A stretch of DNA of 64,000 nucleotides. Origin: Planktophila sp965267775 (GTDB taxonomy: Bacteria; Actinomycetota; Actinomycetes; Nanopelagicales; Nanopelagicaceae). Made by a program: the position numbers and the translations under genes. The notes below the pieces were generated by a model. That model was not told the DNA's origin and ran no database searches. It saw nothing but the letters and a program-made list of their open reading frames with translations. Below, piece after piece: positions 1 through 9,266 of this stretch (its first letter is position 1; each line of letters starts with the position of its first letter). The DNA lies in the NCBI GenBank assembly GCA_965267775.1, contig OZ254140.1, positions 1,302,001 through 1,366,000 of the forward strand, read 5' to 3'.

Positions 1-834
1 TCTGCGAGAGCATCAAATAAATTTCTCGGGGCAGAGTTTGGAAATACTTGGTCACTACTTCTCCCCCTGAATCACATTGCAGGAATAAATGTATTGATCC
101 GTTCACTTGAACTAGGAACAACTCCTGCAAATTTGATTGGTTACAAAGGAAAATTCCCAAAGATAGATTTTACGGCAATCGTTCCCACACAGCTCTTCCG
201 CGCACTTAATGGTGATACCAATCTCCTCGAACATCTTCAGAGTGCGAAGGCGGTCCTTGTGGGTGGAGCTGCACTCACTTCGACACTTCGCAAAGAGGCA
301 GAGTCTGCAGGCATCAAGGTAATTGAATCCTATGGATCTACCGAAACATCTGGTGGGTGCATCTACGACGGCACACCGCTCGAAGGTGTTGAGTTAGCAA
401 TAGGCCCAGATAAGCGAATTGCAATCAAAGGCAAGGTTGTAGCTCACGAACTTATCGATGAAGATGGTTGGTACTACACCTCAGATGCTGGCCACCTTGA
501 TAACAGTAAATTAATTGTTGATGGTCGAATGGATGACATCGTTATCAGCGGTGGCGAGAATGTTTCTCTTACCGCAATTGAGCGAGTGATCTCACAAACA
601 TTTCCAGATATACAAGCTGCAGCATTTGCAGTCCCTGATTCAGAGTGGGGTCAGGCTATTCATCTCGCACTTGTCGCTTCTGATGCATCAATTGAAGAGA
701 AGATTCAAGAAGTTCTAGCGCGCGAACTCAGCAGCGCATCGAAGGTGAAGAGATTTCACCACATCGCAGGGCTACCCTTGATTGGTATTGGAAAGGTCGA
801 TCGTAGAGCGCTCATGGAGATGGTCAATGAATAA
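1..834 (+). CDS. menE: o-Succinylbenzoate-CoA ligase, C-terminal part (5' end outside window)
   Basis: C-terminal 277 residues of an acyl-adenylate-forming ligase. The frame is already open at base 1, so the N-terminal part lies upstream; the TTG at 94 is internal. Visible family motifs are YGSTETSGG (ATP-binding loop), SDAGHLD, GRMDDIVISGGENVS (hinge to the C-terminal lid) and GIGKVDRRAL, which carries the catalytic lysine. MenE activates o-succinylbenzoate with ATP and transfers it to CoA in menaquinone synthesis. Assignment to MenE rather than another acyl-CoA ligase rests mainly on menA directly downstream, whose start overlaps the menE stop by 8 bases, indicating translational coupling. 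Cytosolic enzyme. Family sure, substrate very likely. Confidence 0.92.
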   Translation, partial: SARASNKFLGAEFGNTWSLLLPLNHIAGINVLIRSLELGTTPANLIGYKGKFPKIDFTAIVPTQLFRALNGDTNLLEHLQSAKAVLVGGAALTSTLRKEAESAGIKVIESYGSTETSGGCIYDGTPLEGVELAIGPDKRIAIKGKVVAHELIDEDGWYYTSDAGHLDNSKLIVDGRMDDIVISGGENVSLTAIERVISQTFPDIQAAAFAVPDSEWGQAIHLALVASDASIEEKIQEVLARELSSASKVKRFHHIAGLPLIGIGKVDRRALMEMVNE

Positions 835-1681
835 GTGGTTAATAGGAGCTCGTCCAAAGACACTTCCCGCAGCAGTTGCACCGGTCGCCGTTGCTACAGC
901 TTTCGCAGGAGGCGAAGCATCATTGATCCCTGCGCTTCTGGCGCTGATTGTCAGCCTGAGCCTTCAAATCGGCGTTAATTATGCAAATGATTACTCAGAT
1001 GGAATTCGCGGCACCGATGCAGAGCGCGTTGGTCCAATTCGCATCACTGCATCAGGGCTTGCAACTCCTTCATCAGTGAAGAGCGCTGCATTCATCTCAT
1101 TTGGAATCGGCGCGGTTGCAGGCTTAGCTCTTGCCGCAATGACAAGTTGGTGGCTCATTGCAGTTGGTATTGCAGCAATTGCAGCAGCATGGGGATATAC
1201 CGGCGGAAAGAATCCATATGGCTATATGGGGCTCGGCGAACTCTTCGTCTTCATCTTCTTCGGCGTTGTTGCAACTGTTGGAACTTTCTTTGTGCAGACT
1301 GAAATGATCACTCTCGATTCAATACTGATCTCTATCTCAATGGGTTCATTTGCCTGTGCGCTCCTTGCAATTAATAACATTCGCGATCGCGCACTCGATG
1401 CACCTGCAGGAAAGAAGACACTTGCAGTACGCCTTGGAGATCGCAGAGCTCGTTACTTCTTTGCAACTCTTATCTCACTTGGTTACCTTGCAACATTTGC
1501 GCTTGGAAATCTCTGGGTACTTCTGACTCTCCTCACTCTTCCGCTGAGCCTTCCACTCGTTCGTGGAGTACTTGGAAGCGCACAAGGCCGCGATCTCATC
1601 CCATTCCTTGCCAAGACAGGCAAGCTGCAACTTCAATTCTCCATACTCTTAAGCGCAGCACTAGTATTGAGCCATGGTTAA
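827..1681 (+). CDS. menA: 1,4-dihydroxy-2-naphthoate polyprenyltransferase
   Basis: 284-residue UbiA-family integral membrane prenyltransferase with about eight hydrophobic segments. The first aspartate-rich motif is NDYSDGIRGTD (residues ~50-60) and the second region is NNIRDRALDAPAGKKT (~185-200); both bind the Mg-prenyl diphosphate. The N-terminal ARPKTLPAAVAPV is typical of MenA. It joins a polyprenyl chain to DHNA to make demethylmenaquinone. The ATG at 827 is chosen because it gives the canonical N-terminus right after menE; an in-frame start at 782 would lie deep in menE. It overlaps menE by 8 bases and the next gene by 8 bases, so the three form one operon. Confidence 0.94.
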   Translation: MNKWLIGARPKTLPAAVAPVAVATAFAGGEASLIPALLALIVSLSLQIGVNYANDYSDGIRGTDAERVGPIRITASGLATPSSVKSAAFISFGIGAVAGLALAAMTSWWLIAVGIAAIAAAWGYTGGKNPYGYMGLGELFVFIFFGVVATVGTFFVQTEMITLDSILISISMGSFACALLAINNIRDRALDAPAGKKTLAVRLGDRRARYFFATLISLGYLATFALGNLWVLLTLLTLPLSLPLVRGVLGSAQGRDLIPFLAKTGKLQLQFSILLSAALVLSHG

Positions 1682-1937
1682 ACTCGAAGGCTTCTTTGCA
1701 GTACTTGCAATTGGCTTAATGCTCTTTGCATTTATCGATTGCGCCATGCGCGAAGATCTCCAAATTAAGCGGCTCCCGAAGTGGGGTTGGCTTCTCGTGA
1801 TCATTCTCTTCCCGACACTGGGATCAATCGCCTACCTCTTCGCTGGTCGCCAAGGTGCGCTCCAGAAGCGAGCAAAGAAGAGCAAGCCACGCGTAATTCC
1901 ACCGGATGATAATCCGGATTTTCTACGCGGCCTTTAA
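1674..1937 (+). CDS. Small PLDc_N-type membrane protein
   Basis: 87-residue protein with two hydrophobic segments (about residues 6-24 and 38-58) separated by a short charged loop, then a Lys/Arg-rich tail. The pattern matches the PLDc_N domain family of small actinobacterial membrane proteins, named after the N-terminal anchor of cardiolipin synthases but lacking any phospholipase active site. No enzymatic role can be inferred. It starts 8 bases before the menA stop and is the last gene of the menE-menA operon. It ends one base before the stop of the convergent ccsB gene, so no room exists for a classical terminator. Confidence 0.75.
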   Translation: MVKLEGFFAVLAIGLMLFAFIDCAMREDLQIKRLPKWGWLLVIILFPTLGSIAYLFAGRQGALQKRAKKSKPRVIPPDDNPDFLRGL

Positions 1938-1938
1938 A

Positions 1939-2862
1939 TTACTTCTGATTGAGGCCAGAGTAAGTGTGCTTACCTGTGCCCCAGACGTTGACGTAGACAT
2001 AGTTAAATAAGAATGTTGAGCCTGCAAATATGCAGAGCCATGCGGCGCGACGTCCACGCCATCCGATAGTTACTCGCGCATGGAGATATGCGGCATATGC
2101 AACCCAGGTAATAAATGCCCAGGTCTCCTTTGGATCCCAGCCCCAGTAACGACCCCATGCGCTCTCGGCCCAGATTGCTCCAGCAATAACTGAGAAGGTC
2201 CAGAGTGGAAATACAAATGCAACGAGTCGATAAGAAAGTTGATCAAGAGTTTCAAGTGAAGGGATGCGCAGAGCCCATACAGGTCGTGCTCCGGCTTCTT
2301 CGTAACGCTCAAGGAAGAGATATGCCGCAGCAATCACATTTGCGAGTAAGAAGATTCCACCACAGATAATTGCAGTCGATACATGGATGATCAACCATGT
2401 TGATTTGAGTGCGGGAACGAGTGGCGCGCTATTGCGATAGAGAAGTGTGATTGCAGTTCCGAGTGTAAGCAGAACTGAGAATGAGATGAAGAGTCCAAGC
2501 CAGCGAAGATCGTACTTACGAAGCGCTGCGAGGTATGCGAGCGAGAATGCAAATGCACCGGTGATTGAGAACTCATACATATTGCCCCATGGTGCATGTC
2601 CTGCCGAGATTCCACGGGAGATGATTCCAGCGAGGAGAAGCGCAGTACCGAGTGACATAAATGCTGTAGCAAGGCGAGCGGCTCTTTCGGTTCGCTTGTA
2701 ATCTAAAGTTTTCTTGAGAAGGTTTCCATCTGTTGCATCAGCGCTCTTTGGAGCGCGCACCGCAAATGCAGTTTCAAAGGCGTGTGCTAAGAATGAGAGT
2801 GTAAAGAGAGCCATCGCTGAATAGACAAAATTATTCGATGTATATGCCCACGTTGTATTCAT
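1939..2862 (-). CDS. ccsB: Cytochrome c biogenesis protein CcsB/ResC (haem lyase subunit)
   Basis: 307-residue polytopic membrane protein of the CcmC/CcmF/CcsA haem-handling family. The tryptophan-rich signature WGWDPKETWAFITW lies near residue 240, and conserved histidines occur in predicted loops (for example IIHVSTAIICGG). With ResB it forms the system II haem exporter and synthase that attaches haem to the CXXCH motif of apocytochrome c outside the membrane. It lies 4 bases downstream of resB, at the end of the leftward operon histidine phosphatase-tlpA-ccdA-resB-ccsB. The order matches M. tuberculosis Rv0525-Rv0529. Confidence 0.95.
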   Translation of the reverse strand: MNTTWAYTSNNFVYSAMALFTLSFLAHAFETAFAVRAPKSADATDGNLLKKTLDYKRTERAARLATAFMSLGTALLLAGIISRGISAGHAPWGNMYEFSITGAFAFSLAYLAALRKYDLRWLGLFISFSVLLTLGTAITLLYRNSAPLVPALKSTWLIIHVSTAIICGGIFLLANVIAAAYLFLERYEEAGARPVWALRIPSLETLDQLSYRLVAFVFPLWTFSVIAGAIWAESAWGRYWGWDPKETWAFITWVAYAAYLHARVTIGWRGRRAAWLCIFAGSTFLFNYVYVNVWGTGKHTYSGLNQK

Positions 2863-2866
2863 CTGG

Positions 2867-4324
2867 CTACTTCACGCTCTCTACTAATCGGGAAACTTCA
2901 TCAACTAATCCAGGAGCATTGTTCTTGGCCAAGGCAGCAACTTCAACTTGAGACCCTGTGACCTTTACCCAGATACGTCTACGTCGCCCGTAGAGAGATG
3001 AGATAAGACCAAGGATTGCAAAGATTGCACCGAAGAGGGCAAAACCCTTTCCACGATCATCAACGATTTGAAGATTGATCCATGGCGTGACGCCCTCCAA
3101 GGTAATTGTTCCCCCTTGATAAGCGAAGGTCTCTCCGATGCCAACAGAGCCAAGTCCAAGGTTCTTCATCTTCTCTGTATTAATTCGATAGACCGATTGT
3201 GGAACGCCTGAATCCAGCCCTAAATCACCGCTCCATACTGAGAAGAGGAGACGTGGATTCAATAACTCTGGATAGATCGAAACGCCACCCATTGTCTTTG
3301 TGCGTTCAAAGGTCGGCAAGAATGATGAGACGAAACCAACTGATGGTGTTGCATCAGGAACTTTAATGGCACCGATTGATCGTAGGTTTCCATCCTGTGG
3401 CAAGAATGTCACTGGTCCTTGGAAAGCAACGATGCCCTGTGAATCTCTCACTGTAACAATTGGCGAGTAACCATTTGCCTGAAGGTAGACACGAGTACTG
3501 CCAAAGGTCAGCGGTGAATTTACTTTCACTATCTGCTTCTTACTTACTCCGCCTTCGCTTGTAGTGACGTATGCGGTGTAATCCTGCGGCATATTTGTCT
3601 TGGGATCGTACTTGGCAACAAACTTATCGACAGTGATTGTAAATTGACCAAGATCAGAATCTTTAGTCAACTTTCCCAATGTGAGAGTGTCATAGCTTGT
3701 AGGAACGTTGACAAAGCGTTCTCCCGTATTAACGATTGCTTCACCTTGGAGTCCGAAGAGTGAACCGAAGCTAACGCCAATCAATATAAAGATGAGTGAG
3801 AGATGGAAGAGCAAATTACCTGTCTCGCGTAGGTAGCCTTTTTCTGCTGAGATCGAACCATCTTCTTCGCGCACTCTAAATCGATTCTTCTTAAACCACT
3901 TGCGAGCACTTATCAGTGCATCCTCACCGCCACTAAAAGTTGTGTAGTGCTCCATTCGACTTAAGTTCTTTGGAGTAAGAGGTGGAAGGGCGCGAATTGC
4001 GTGGAAGTGCTCTACCGCGCGAGGAAGTACGCATCCGATAAGAGAGATAAAGAGCAAAATATAGATTGCGCTAAACCAAGGGGATCCATAGACATCAAAG
4101 AGCGATAGGCGATCGTAGAAAGGCGCAGTGCCTGGATGTTTCTCAAAGAAATCTCTGACGGCAATTGGATTGCTCGTCCGCTGAGGAATGATTGATCCCG
4201 GAATAGCCCCTAGCCCCAACATCATCAAAAGAATCAGCGCTGTGCGCATACTTGTTAATTGGCGCCAGGCAAAGCGAGTAAGACCTACAAAACCAAGCTC
4301 TGGAATCTCAACGTTATTGCTCAT
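2867..4324 (-). CDS. resB: Cytochrome c biogenesis protein ResB
   Basis: 485-residue ResB-family membrane protein. Hydrophobic segments lie near the N-terminus (TALILLMMLGLGAIPGSI), around residues 70-90 and 165-185, followed by a large extracytoplasmic domain and a final C-terminal helix (FALFGAIFAILGLISSL) before a basic tail. It partners with CcsB in system II cytochrome c maturation. The start at 4324 (MSNNVEIPELG) is preferred over the ATG 60 bases upstream because it forms a TGATG junction with the ccdA stop, a classic coupled arrangement. Confidence 0.93.
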   Translation of the reverse strand: MSNNVEIPELGFVGLTRFAWRQLTSMRTALILLMMLGLGAIPGSIIPQRTSNPIAVRDFFEKHPGTAPFYDRLSLFDVYGSPWFSAIYILLFISLIGCVLPRAVEHFHAIRALPPLTPKNLSRMEHYTTFSGGEDALISARKWFKKNRFRVREEDGSISAEKGYLRETGNLLFHLSLIFILIGVSFGSLFGLQGEAIVNTGERFVNVPTSYDTLTLGKLTKDSDLGQFTITVDKFVAKYDPKTNMPQDYTAYVTTSEGGVSKKQIVKVNSPLTFGSTRVYLQANGYSPIVTVRDSQGIVAFQGPVTFLPQDGNLRSIGAIKVPDATPSVGFVSSFLPTFERTKTMGGVSIYPELLNPRLLFSVWSGDLGLDSGVPQSVYRINTEKMKNLGLGSVGIGETFAYQGGTITLEGVTPWINLQIVDDRGKGFALFGAIFAILGLISSLYGRRRRIWVKVTGSQVEVAALAKNNAPGLVDEVSRLVESVK

Positions 4325-5049
4325 CAAATCACCGGCACATAATCTGAAATAAGGGAGCGGAGATTGATCATGAGATCTCCCCACACTCCAGTGAACTGCA
4401 TAAATCCAATGAGGATCAAGAGAACTCCGCCAACCTTACTAATGAGTGAACCTTTGCGGATAAAGAAGGAACGAATCTTTTTGCTGCGATCAAGGAAGAG
4501 TCCCGAGAGAATAAATGGAATTCCAAGACCAATCGAGTAACTGATTGAAAGTATCGCGCCGCGAGTTGCACTTCCTTCATCGAAGGCAAGGGTCTGAACA
4601 GTTGCAAGTGCTGGTCCGATGCAAGGTGTCCAACCGATTCCAAAGAGAGCGCCCAATAGCGGTGCTCCTGCGATGCCACCGGTAGTTGAGACTTTAGGTT
4701 GGAAAGTTGGCGCAAAGGGAAATATTCCGAGAAAGATAGTTCCCATTGCAATGGTGAAGATTCCTAATACTTTTGTGATGAGCTCTTCATGGGCTGCGAT
4801 CTGACTACCAAGTCCCCCAAAAGCTAAACCATAAGAGGCAAAGACAAAGGTGAATCCGAGAACAAAGAGAAGTGAGCCAAGAAGCACTCGACCTTTCGTT
4901 GACGCAAAGCCAGTTGCATAAGCGACATAACCAGGAACAAGTGGGAGAACGCATGGCGATAAAAATGAGAGAAGTCCTGCAAAGAGCGCGATGGGCAGCG
5001 CAGCAATAAGCGTTCCGCCCATCAATTGATCGACTACGAAACTCGTCAT
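4324..5049 (-). CDS. ccdA: Thiol-disulfide transmembrane reductase CcdA
   Basis: 241-residue DsbD-beta/CcdA family protein with six predicted membrane helices. The two redox cysteines are in SPCVLPLVPGY (residue ~32) and GWTPCIGP (~145), the expected positions in helices 1 and 4. CcdA moves electrons from cytosolic thioredoxin to extracytoplasmic TlpA/ResA, keeping apocytochrome c cysteines reduced for haem ligation. Its start overlaps the tlpA stop by 4 bases and its stop overlaps the resB start by one base. Confidence 0.95.
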   Translation of the reverse strand: MTSFVVDQLMGGTLIAALPIALFAGLLSFLSPCVLPLVPGYVAYATGFASTKGRVLLGSLLFVLGFTFVFASYGLAFGGLGSQIAAHEELITKVLGIFTIAMGTIFLGIFPFAPTFQPKVSTTGGIAGAPLLGALFGIGWTPCIGPALATVQTLAFDEGSATRGAILSISYSIGLGIPFILSGLFLDRSKKIRSFFIRKGSLISKVGGVLLILIGFMQFTGVWGDLMINLRSLISDYVPVI

Positions 5050-5582
5050 TCGCTCTTCACCTTATCGAGAAGCTCACTCAGCGAGGCGATAGTGACTACA
5101 CCAGAAATTCTTCCGGCAACGAGGCCATTTTTATCGAGGACAATCGTGGTTGGAATGGCATTGGCAGGAAGTGATTTACTAAAGCCGATAAGCACCGCAT
5201 CATCAATCAGAGTTGGGTATGGGCTCTTATTTTTACGCACAAAAGCCTCTGCATTGACGGGATTATCACGTGTCAGAATTCCCAGGAAGTTAACATCTGG
5301 ATATTTTGCTGACATAGCAGAGAGCGTTGGCTCTTCAGCTCGACATGGTGAACACCATGATGCCCAGACATTAATAACTGCAATTTCATTCTTAGGCAAT
5401 GAATACTTTGTTCCAAGCAGTGTCATCCCAGAAAGTTCTGGGGCTGCAATTCGATCGCTGACCGGAATGTATGAAGTTGCACCATTGCCAGCAACGAAAC
5501 TCTCTCGCGCTGTATTTGAACCGTTATTGCCACAGCCAGATAGAAGCAAGAGCGTAGCGAGAGCAACACTGAGCTTCTTCAT
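5046..5582 (-). CDS. resA: TlpA/ResA-like thioredoxin lipoprotein
   Basis: 178-residue secreted thioredoxin-fold protein. The N-terminus is a lipoprotein signal (LLLLSGCGNN, lipidation at Cys17). The active site is WASWCSPCRAEEP, and a cis-proline loop follows (NAIPTTIVLD). It should reduce apocytochrome c cysteines outside the membrane using electrons from CcdA, its translational neighbour (4-base overlap). A purine-rich AGAGAG stretch lies seven bases before the ATG. The gene symbol is by role; TlpA is an equally common name. Confidence 0.92.
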   Translation of the reverse strand: MKKLSVALATLLLLSGCGNNGSNTARESFVAGNGATSYIPVSDRIAAPELSGMTLLGTKYSLPKNEIAVINVWASWCSPCRAEEPTLSAMSAKYPDVNFLGILTRDNPVNAEAFVRKNKSPYPTLIDDAVLIGFSKSLPANAIPTTIVLDKNGLVAGRISGVVTIASLSELLDKVKSE

Positions 5583-5592
5583 AATTTTCTCT

Positions 5593-6213
5593 CTACTTCT
5601 GAGGGAGTAGGTGGGCAGCAGGTTCTAAATATGAAGTACCGCTAATGAGGCCTTCATCGTCGAAGTGAACTGATGTCACAGATGCCAAAGTGCACTCACG
5701 CTTACGAGGATCATGAAGCAAGCGGCGACCTTCGATTGCGCTGCGGAGAATCCAAATTGGTAGTTGATGTGAGACAACAATTGCATCTTTATCCCCCGCT
5801 GCCTTCTTCGCATCAAAAATTGCTGCGAGCATGCGGCTGATCTGCTCTTCATACGGTTCGCCCCATGATGGCTTCCATGGGTTATAGAGGTGGCGCCATG
5901 CAGATGGATGCTTAAGAACTCCATCACCGATTCCAAATGGTTTTCCTTCAAAGATATTTGCCGCTTCGATCAATCGTTCATCGGTGTGAATATCGATTGA
6001 GTGTGCCTTTGCAATTGGCGCCGCTGTCTCTTGTGCACGTTGAAGGGGTGAGACATGGAGAGCTCCAAGATTGATGCTCTTTGACCATTCACCGAGAGCT
6101 TCTGCCATCTCTTGGCCACGTGAAGATAAACGCCAACCTGGTTGACGGCCGTAGAGAATTTTCTGAGGATTTTCTACCTCACCGTGACGAACCACATGCA
6201 CCGTTGAACTCAT
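5593..6213 (-). CDS. Histidine phosphatase (phosphoglycerate mutase-like) family protein
   Basis: 206-residue member of the histidine phosphatase superfamily. The phosphorylated histidine is in VVRHGEVENP at the N-terminus, the conserved arginine in SPLQRAQETA, and the second catalytic histidine in VVSHQLPIW. The substrate cannot be read from sequence; the synteny equivalent in mycobacteria (Rv0525) heads the cytochrome c biogenesis operon as here. The start at 6213 (MSSTVHVVRHGE) is chosen because it puts the RHG motif at the normal place and is preceded by TATGCT-N6-ATG, a leaderless promoter. A start 39 bases upstream is possible but unsupported. Confidence 0.88.
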   Translation of the reverse strand: MSSTVHVVRHGEVENPQKILYGRQPGWRLSSRGQEMAEALGEWSKSINLGALHVSPLQRAQETAAPIAKAHSIDIHTDERLIEAANIFEGKPFGIGDGVLKHPSAWRHLYNPWKPSWGEPYEEQISRMLAAIFDAKKAAGDKDAIVVSHQLPIWILRSAIEGRRLLHDPRKRECTLASVTSVHFDDEGLISGTSYLEPAAHLLPQK

Positions 6214-6219
6214 GGCATA

Positions 6220-6225
6220 AGCATA
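6220..6225 (-). promoter_or_regulatory. -10 element of leaderless promoter for the cytochrome c biogenesis operon
   Basis: TATGCT on the minus strand followed by six bases and the ATG at 6213. Transcription would begin at or next to the start codon. No Shine-Dalgarno sequence is present. Confidence 0.6.
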
Positions 6226-6263
6226 AAGCGTGAAGTCGCAGGCCTTTCCCACTCAGCAATCGC

Positions 6264-6269
6264 TAAGGT
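6264..6269 (+). promoter_or_regulatory. -10 element of leaderless promoter for the HAD phosphatase gene
   Basis: TAAGGT, six bases, then ATG at 6276. It is divergent from the promoter at 6220-6225. Confidence 0.55.
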
Positions 6270-6275
6270 TGAGGT

Positions 6276-7040
6276 ATGGCGCAAAAGAGCACTCGTGCTG
6301 CCTTCTTTGATGTAGATAACACCCTGGTTCGTGGGTCGACTCTCTACTTCCTTGGAAGAGGCATGTATCAACGAGGTTATTTCACAAAGGCGGATATCTC
6401 GCGCTTTGTCGTCGCCAACCTTCGCTTCCGTATGACTGGCATGGAGAAGCAAGAAGTCATCGAACGTTTTCAGAAAGCGGCAACAGATTTTGTCGGTGGC
6501 CATCAAGTAAGTGACATTCTTAAACTCGGTGAAGAGATCTACGATGAATATGTCTCACCGAAATTATGGGAGCGCACATGTGAGATTGCTCGTGATCATC
6601 TTGCAAAAGGTGAATCAGTCTGGCTTGTTACTGCAGCTCCACAAGATATGGCAGAGATCATCGCCAACCGATTAGGTTTTACTGGAGCAATTGGAAGTAA
6701 AGTCATCATCAAAGATGGAATCTACTCAGGTGAACTCGATGGAAAGATTCTCCACGGAGTTGAGAAGGCGTCGGCAATTCGTGCACTGGCGCAAGAGCAT
6801 GGTTATGATCTCAATGAGTGTTACTCATACTCTGATAGCCACAACGATCTACCGCTCTTAACAGCAGTTGGCTATCCATCTGCAATCAATCCTGATGCAA
6901 TCCTTCGACTTAAGGCACTCGCTGAAGGATGGCCAATTCACGATTTCAGACGCGCTCGGTTCCTTAATCGACTCCTGGGTCCTGCTGTGAGTCGTCTTGC
7001 AGCTGTTGCTGCCCTCCTTGTTCCACGCAAGCGCCGCTGA
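6276..7040 (+). CDS. HAD-IB family hydrolase (SerB-like)
   Basis: 254-residue haloacid dehalogenase superfamily protein of subclass IB. Motif I is FFDVDNTLVRGST (nucleophile Asp12, acid/base Asp14), motif II is LVTAAPQD, and motif III is YSYSDSHNDLPLL. The helical cap sits between motifs I and II, as in phosphoserine phosphatase. The C-terminus has a hydrophobic stretch ending in basic residues (LVPRKRR), suggesting membrane association. Mycobacterial homologues at this locus (SerB1, Rv0505c) are called phosphoserine phosphatases on weak grounds; the true substrate is unknown. Leaderless start. Confidence 0.85.
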   Translation: MAQKSTRAAFFDVDNTLVRGSTLYFLGRGMYQRGYFTKADISRFVVANLRFRMTGMEKQEVIERFQKAATDFVGGHQVSDILKLGEEIYDEYVSPKLWERTCEIARDHLAKGESVWLVTAAPQDMAEIIANRLGFTGAIGSKVIIKDGIYSGELDGKILHGVEKASAIRALAQEHGYDLNECYSYSDSHNDLPLLTAVGYPSAINPDAILRLKALAEGWPIHDFRRARFLNRLLGPAVSRLAAVAALLVPRKRR

Positions 7041-7085
7041 CTCAATTCGCGCCGTTAGGTCTAACCCCGCTAATGTAGGCAGGTT

Positions 7086-9266
7086 ATGGAAATTCGCTCA
7101 TATGCCGATTACCTGCGCTCTCTCGATGACGCAGCTCTCATCGCCTTGTTCGAAAGTCGGAGCGATCTCACATCGCCAGTTCCATCAGATATCGCGAGCC
7201 TTGCAGTGCGCGCATCTTCAATTCCAAGTCTTGTTCGTGCAGTCGATTCACTCAATAAGTGGCAGCTACAAGTATTAGAAGCTGCCGCTGTCTTATCTGA
7301 ACCTTTCTCTGAGAAAGAGCTCTTGCAGCACACTGATAAGAGTGCGAAATTTGCACTGGCAGCACTTGTCGATCGCGCACTTATTTATCTTGGCCATGAC
7401 GGCTATCGCATTCCCAATAATTTACGGGATGTATTAGGTAATGAAATTGCAGGGCTAGGAACACCAGCTGGAAAGAAATTAAAACTCAAGGATTTAGAGA
7501 ACGCACCTGCTGCATCGAAGAAAGTTCTCGACGCAATGGTCTGGGGACCACCTCGTGGGGCTGTTGCTGATGTGAAGAAGCCGAATCCTGGCTTGAAGTG
7601 GTTACTCGATGAAGGTTTTATATCACCAGTTAATCAACAGACTGTTGTATTGCATCGCGAAGTTGCATTGCATCTACGCGGAAATAAAGTTCACCGTGAA
7701 CTCTTCACAACTCAACCTGAACTTATCGGGCGCACCGTTGAGGCGAAGAGCCTTCAACTTGCTGCAATCTCAAACGTCACAACATTTCTGCGCTGGATAG
7801 AAGAAGTACTCAACTTCTGGGGGCAGCAACCTCCTATGGCGCTTAAGGCGGGAGGAATCGGTGTCCGAGATCTTCGTGAACTCTCACAACACCTCGGCGT
7901 CGATACTGATTGCACCTCGTTCATTATCGAAATTGCATATATCAGTGGACTTCTCACAATTGATCCTGATGATCGCGTACTACCAACGCATCAATTTGAT
8001 ATTTGGCTTTCACAATCTGCATCTGTGAAGTGGGAGAACCTCATCTCTGCTTGGTTGATTACCTCACGTTTAAGCGGTTTAGATGCGGCTCCAATGGGAC
8101 CAGAGCTCGATCGAAGCACTGCATCGATTATTCGTAAGAAGCTCTTATCGCTCCTTGATTCAACCGAGAACCTTGCGCCGACCCATGAATCTCTCTTAGC
8201 GGCAGTTCAATGGAACCTTCCATATCGTCGCACAGGTGGAATTCCTGAGGAGTACATCCGCTGGATTTCTCGTGAGGCAGAGTGGCTTGGAGTCACAGGA
8301 CAAGGTGCGCTCTCAACTTACGGCCACCTTGTACTAGCCGGCGAAGATTTAGCACCAATCGATGCAGATCTTCCTAAAACGGTCGATCACATACTTATCC
8401 AGAGTGATAACACCGCAATTGCACCAGGGCCACTTGAGCATGAAGTCTCACAAGAACTTGATTTGATTGCAGATATTGAATCTCGCGGAGCTGCAACAGT
8501 GTTCCGATTTAGCGAAGCTTCTCTTCGACGAGGTCTCGATCATGGTCGCACCGGAGATGAGATTCTCGCCTTCTTAAAGAAGAGTTCCAAGACACCTGTG
8601 CCACAGCCGCTTGAATATCTCATCGGTGATATCTCAAAGAAGCATGGCAAGTTGCGCGTTGGAAACGCCTCTTCATTTATTCGCTGTGAAGATACAGCGC
8701 TAATTACACAAATTATTAAAGATAAGAAAGTTGAAGCGCTAGGGCTTCGTCGAATCGCTCCAGAAGTTTTGATCTGTACACACGATGCCCATGATGCGAT
8801 GAATATCTTGCGTGCAGCGGGATATCTACCTGCAGCGGAAGATTCACAAGGTCTTCTCCTTAGCGGACCACGTATTCAACGTGCGCAGACAAAGGCGCGT
8901 CCACCTCGTATCGTCGGTGAGTTCGAGCAGCCAGAGCGAGAGATGCTTGAGATTGCAGTGCGCACAATTCGCACCGGCGAGAAATCATCTGCAAAGCAGA
9001 GCACTCTTCGAGATATCTCACAGGAGTCACTTGGTTCACTTCCTCGCACTACCGCAAATGAGACGCTCGAGCTTTTAACAAGACACCTACGTGAAAATCC
9101 AACGAAGTCACTCTCGATTGGATATGCCGATAACAATGGACTCGTCTCGCATCGCATCATCGATCCACTCAAAATTTCTGCAGGCTCATTGATGGCCCGA
9201 GATCACGCCACTGGCGAGGTCCTCACCTTTAGAATTCCGCGTATTACGGGGGTAGCAACGTTATGA
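7086..9266 (+). CDS. Helicase-associated domain protein (partner of XPB)
   Basis: 726-residue protein of the actinobacterial family annotated as helicase-associated, with an XPB/Ssl2-like N-terminal region (Helicase_C_3 type). No Walker motifs are present, so it is not itself an ATPase. Winged-helix-like segments occur throughout (for example NKWQLQVLEAAAVLSEPF). In other actinobacteria it sits next to XPB helicase, and here the XPB gene follows one gene later in the same overlapping operon. A role in DNA repair or transcription-coupled processes is inferred from that neighbourhood only. TAATGT lies nine bases before the ATG; no clear ribosome-binding site is seen. Confidence 0.78.
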   Translation: MEIRSYADYLRSLDDAALIALFESRSDLTSPVPSDIASLAVRASSIPSLVRAVDSLNKWQLQVLEAAAVLSEPFSEKELLQHTDKSAKFALAALVDRALIYLGHDGYRIPNNLRDVLGNEIAGLGTPAGKKLKLKDLENAPAASKKVLDAMVWGPPRGAVADVKKPNPGLKWLLDEGFISPVNQQTVVLHREVALHLRGNKVHRELFTTQPELIGRTVEAKSLQLAAISNVTTFLRWIEEVLNFWGQQPPMALKAGGIGVRDLRELSQHLGVDTDCTSFIIEIAYISGLLTIDPDDRVLPTHQFDIWLSQSASVKWENLISAWLITSRLSGLDAAPMGPELDRSTASIIRKKLLSLLDSTENLAPTHESLLAAVQWNLPYRRTGGIPEEYIRWISREAEWLGVTGQGALSTYGHLVLAGEDLAPIDADLPKTVDHILIQSDNTAIAPGPLEHEVSQELDLIADIESRGAATVFRFSEASLRRGLDHGRTGDEILAFLKKSSKTPVPQPLEYLIGDISKKHGKLRVGNASSFIRCEDTALITQIIKDKKVEALGLRRIAPEVLICTHDAHDAMNILRAAGYLPAAEDSQGLLLSGPRIQRAQTKARPPRIVGEFEQPEREMLEIAVRTIRTGEKSSAKQSTLRDISQESLGSLPRTTANETLELLTRHLRENPTKSLSIGYADNNGLVSHRIIDPLKISAGSLMARDHATGEVLTFRIPRITGVATL

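Noticed and set aside
94..834. Complete short gene starting at TTG 94
   Set aside because: The same frame is open to base 1 with ligase-like sequence, so this is an internal codon of a truncated menE.
8812..9172. Several long reading frames opposite or shifted to the helicase-associated gene
   Set aside because: They lack family resemblance and lie entirely within a well-supported gene in another frame.
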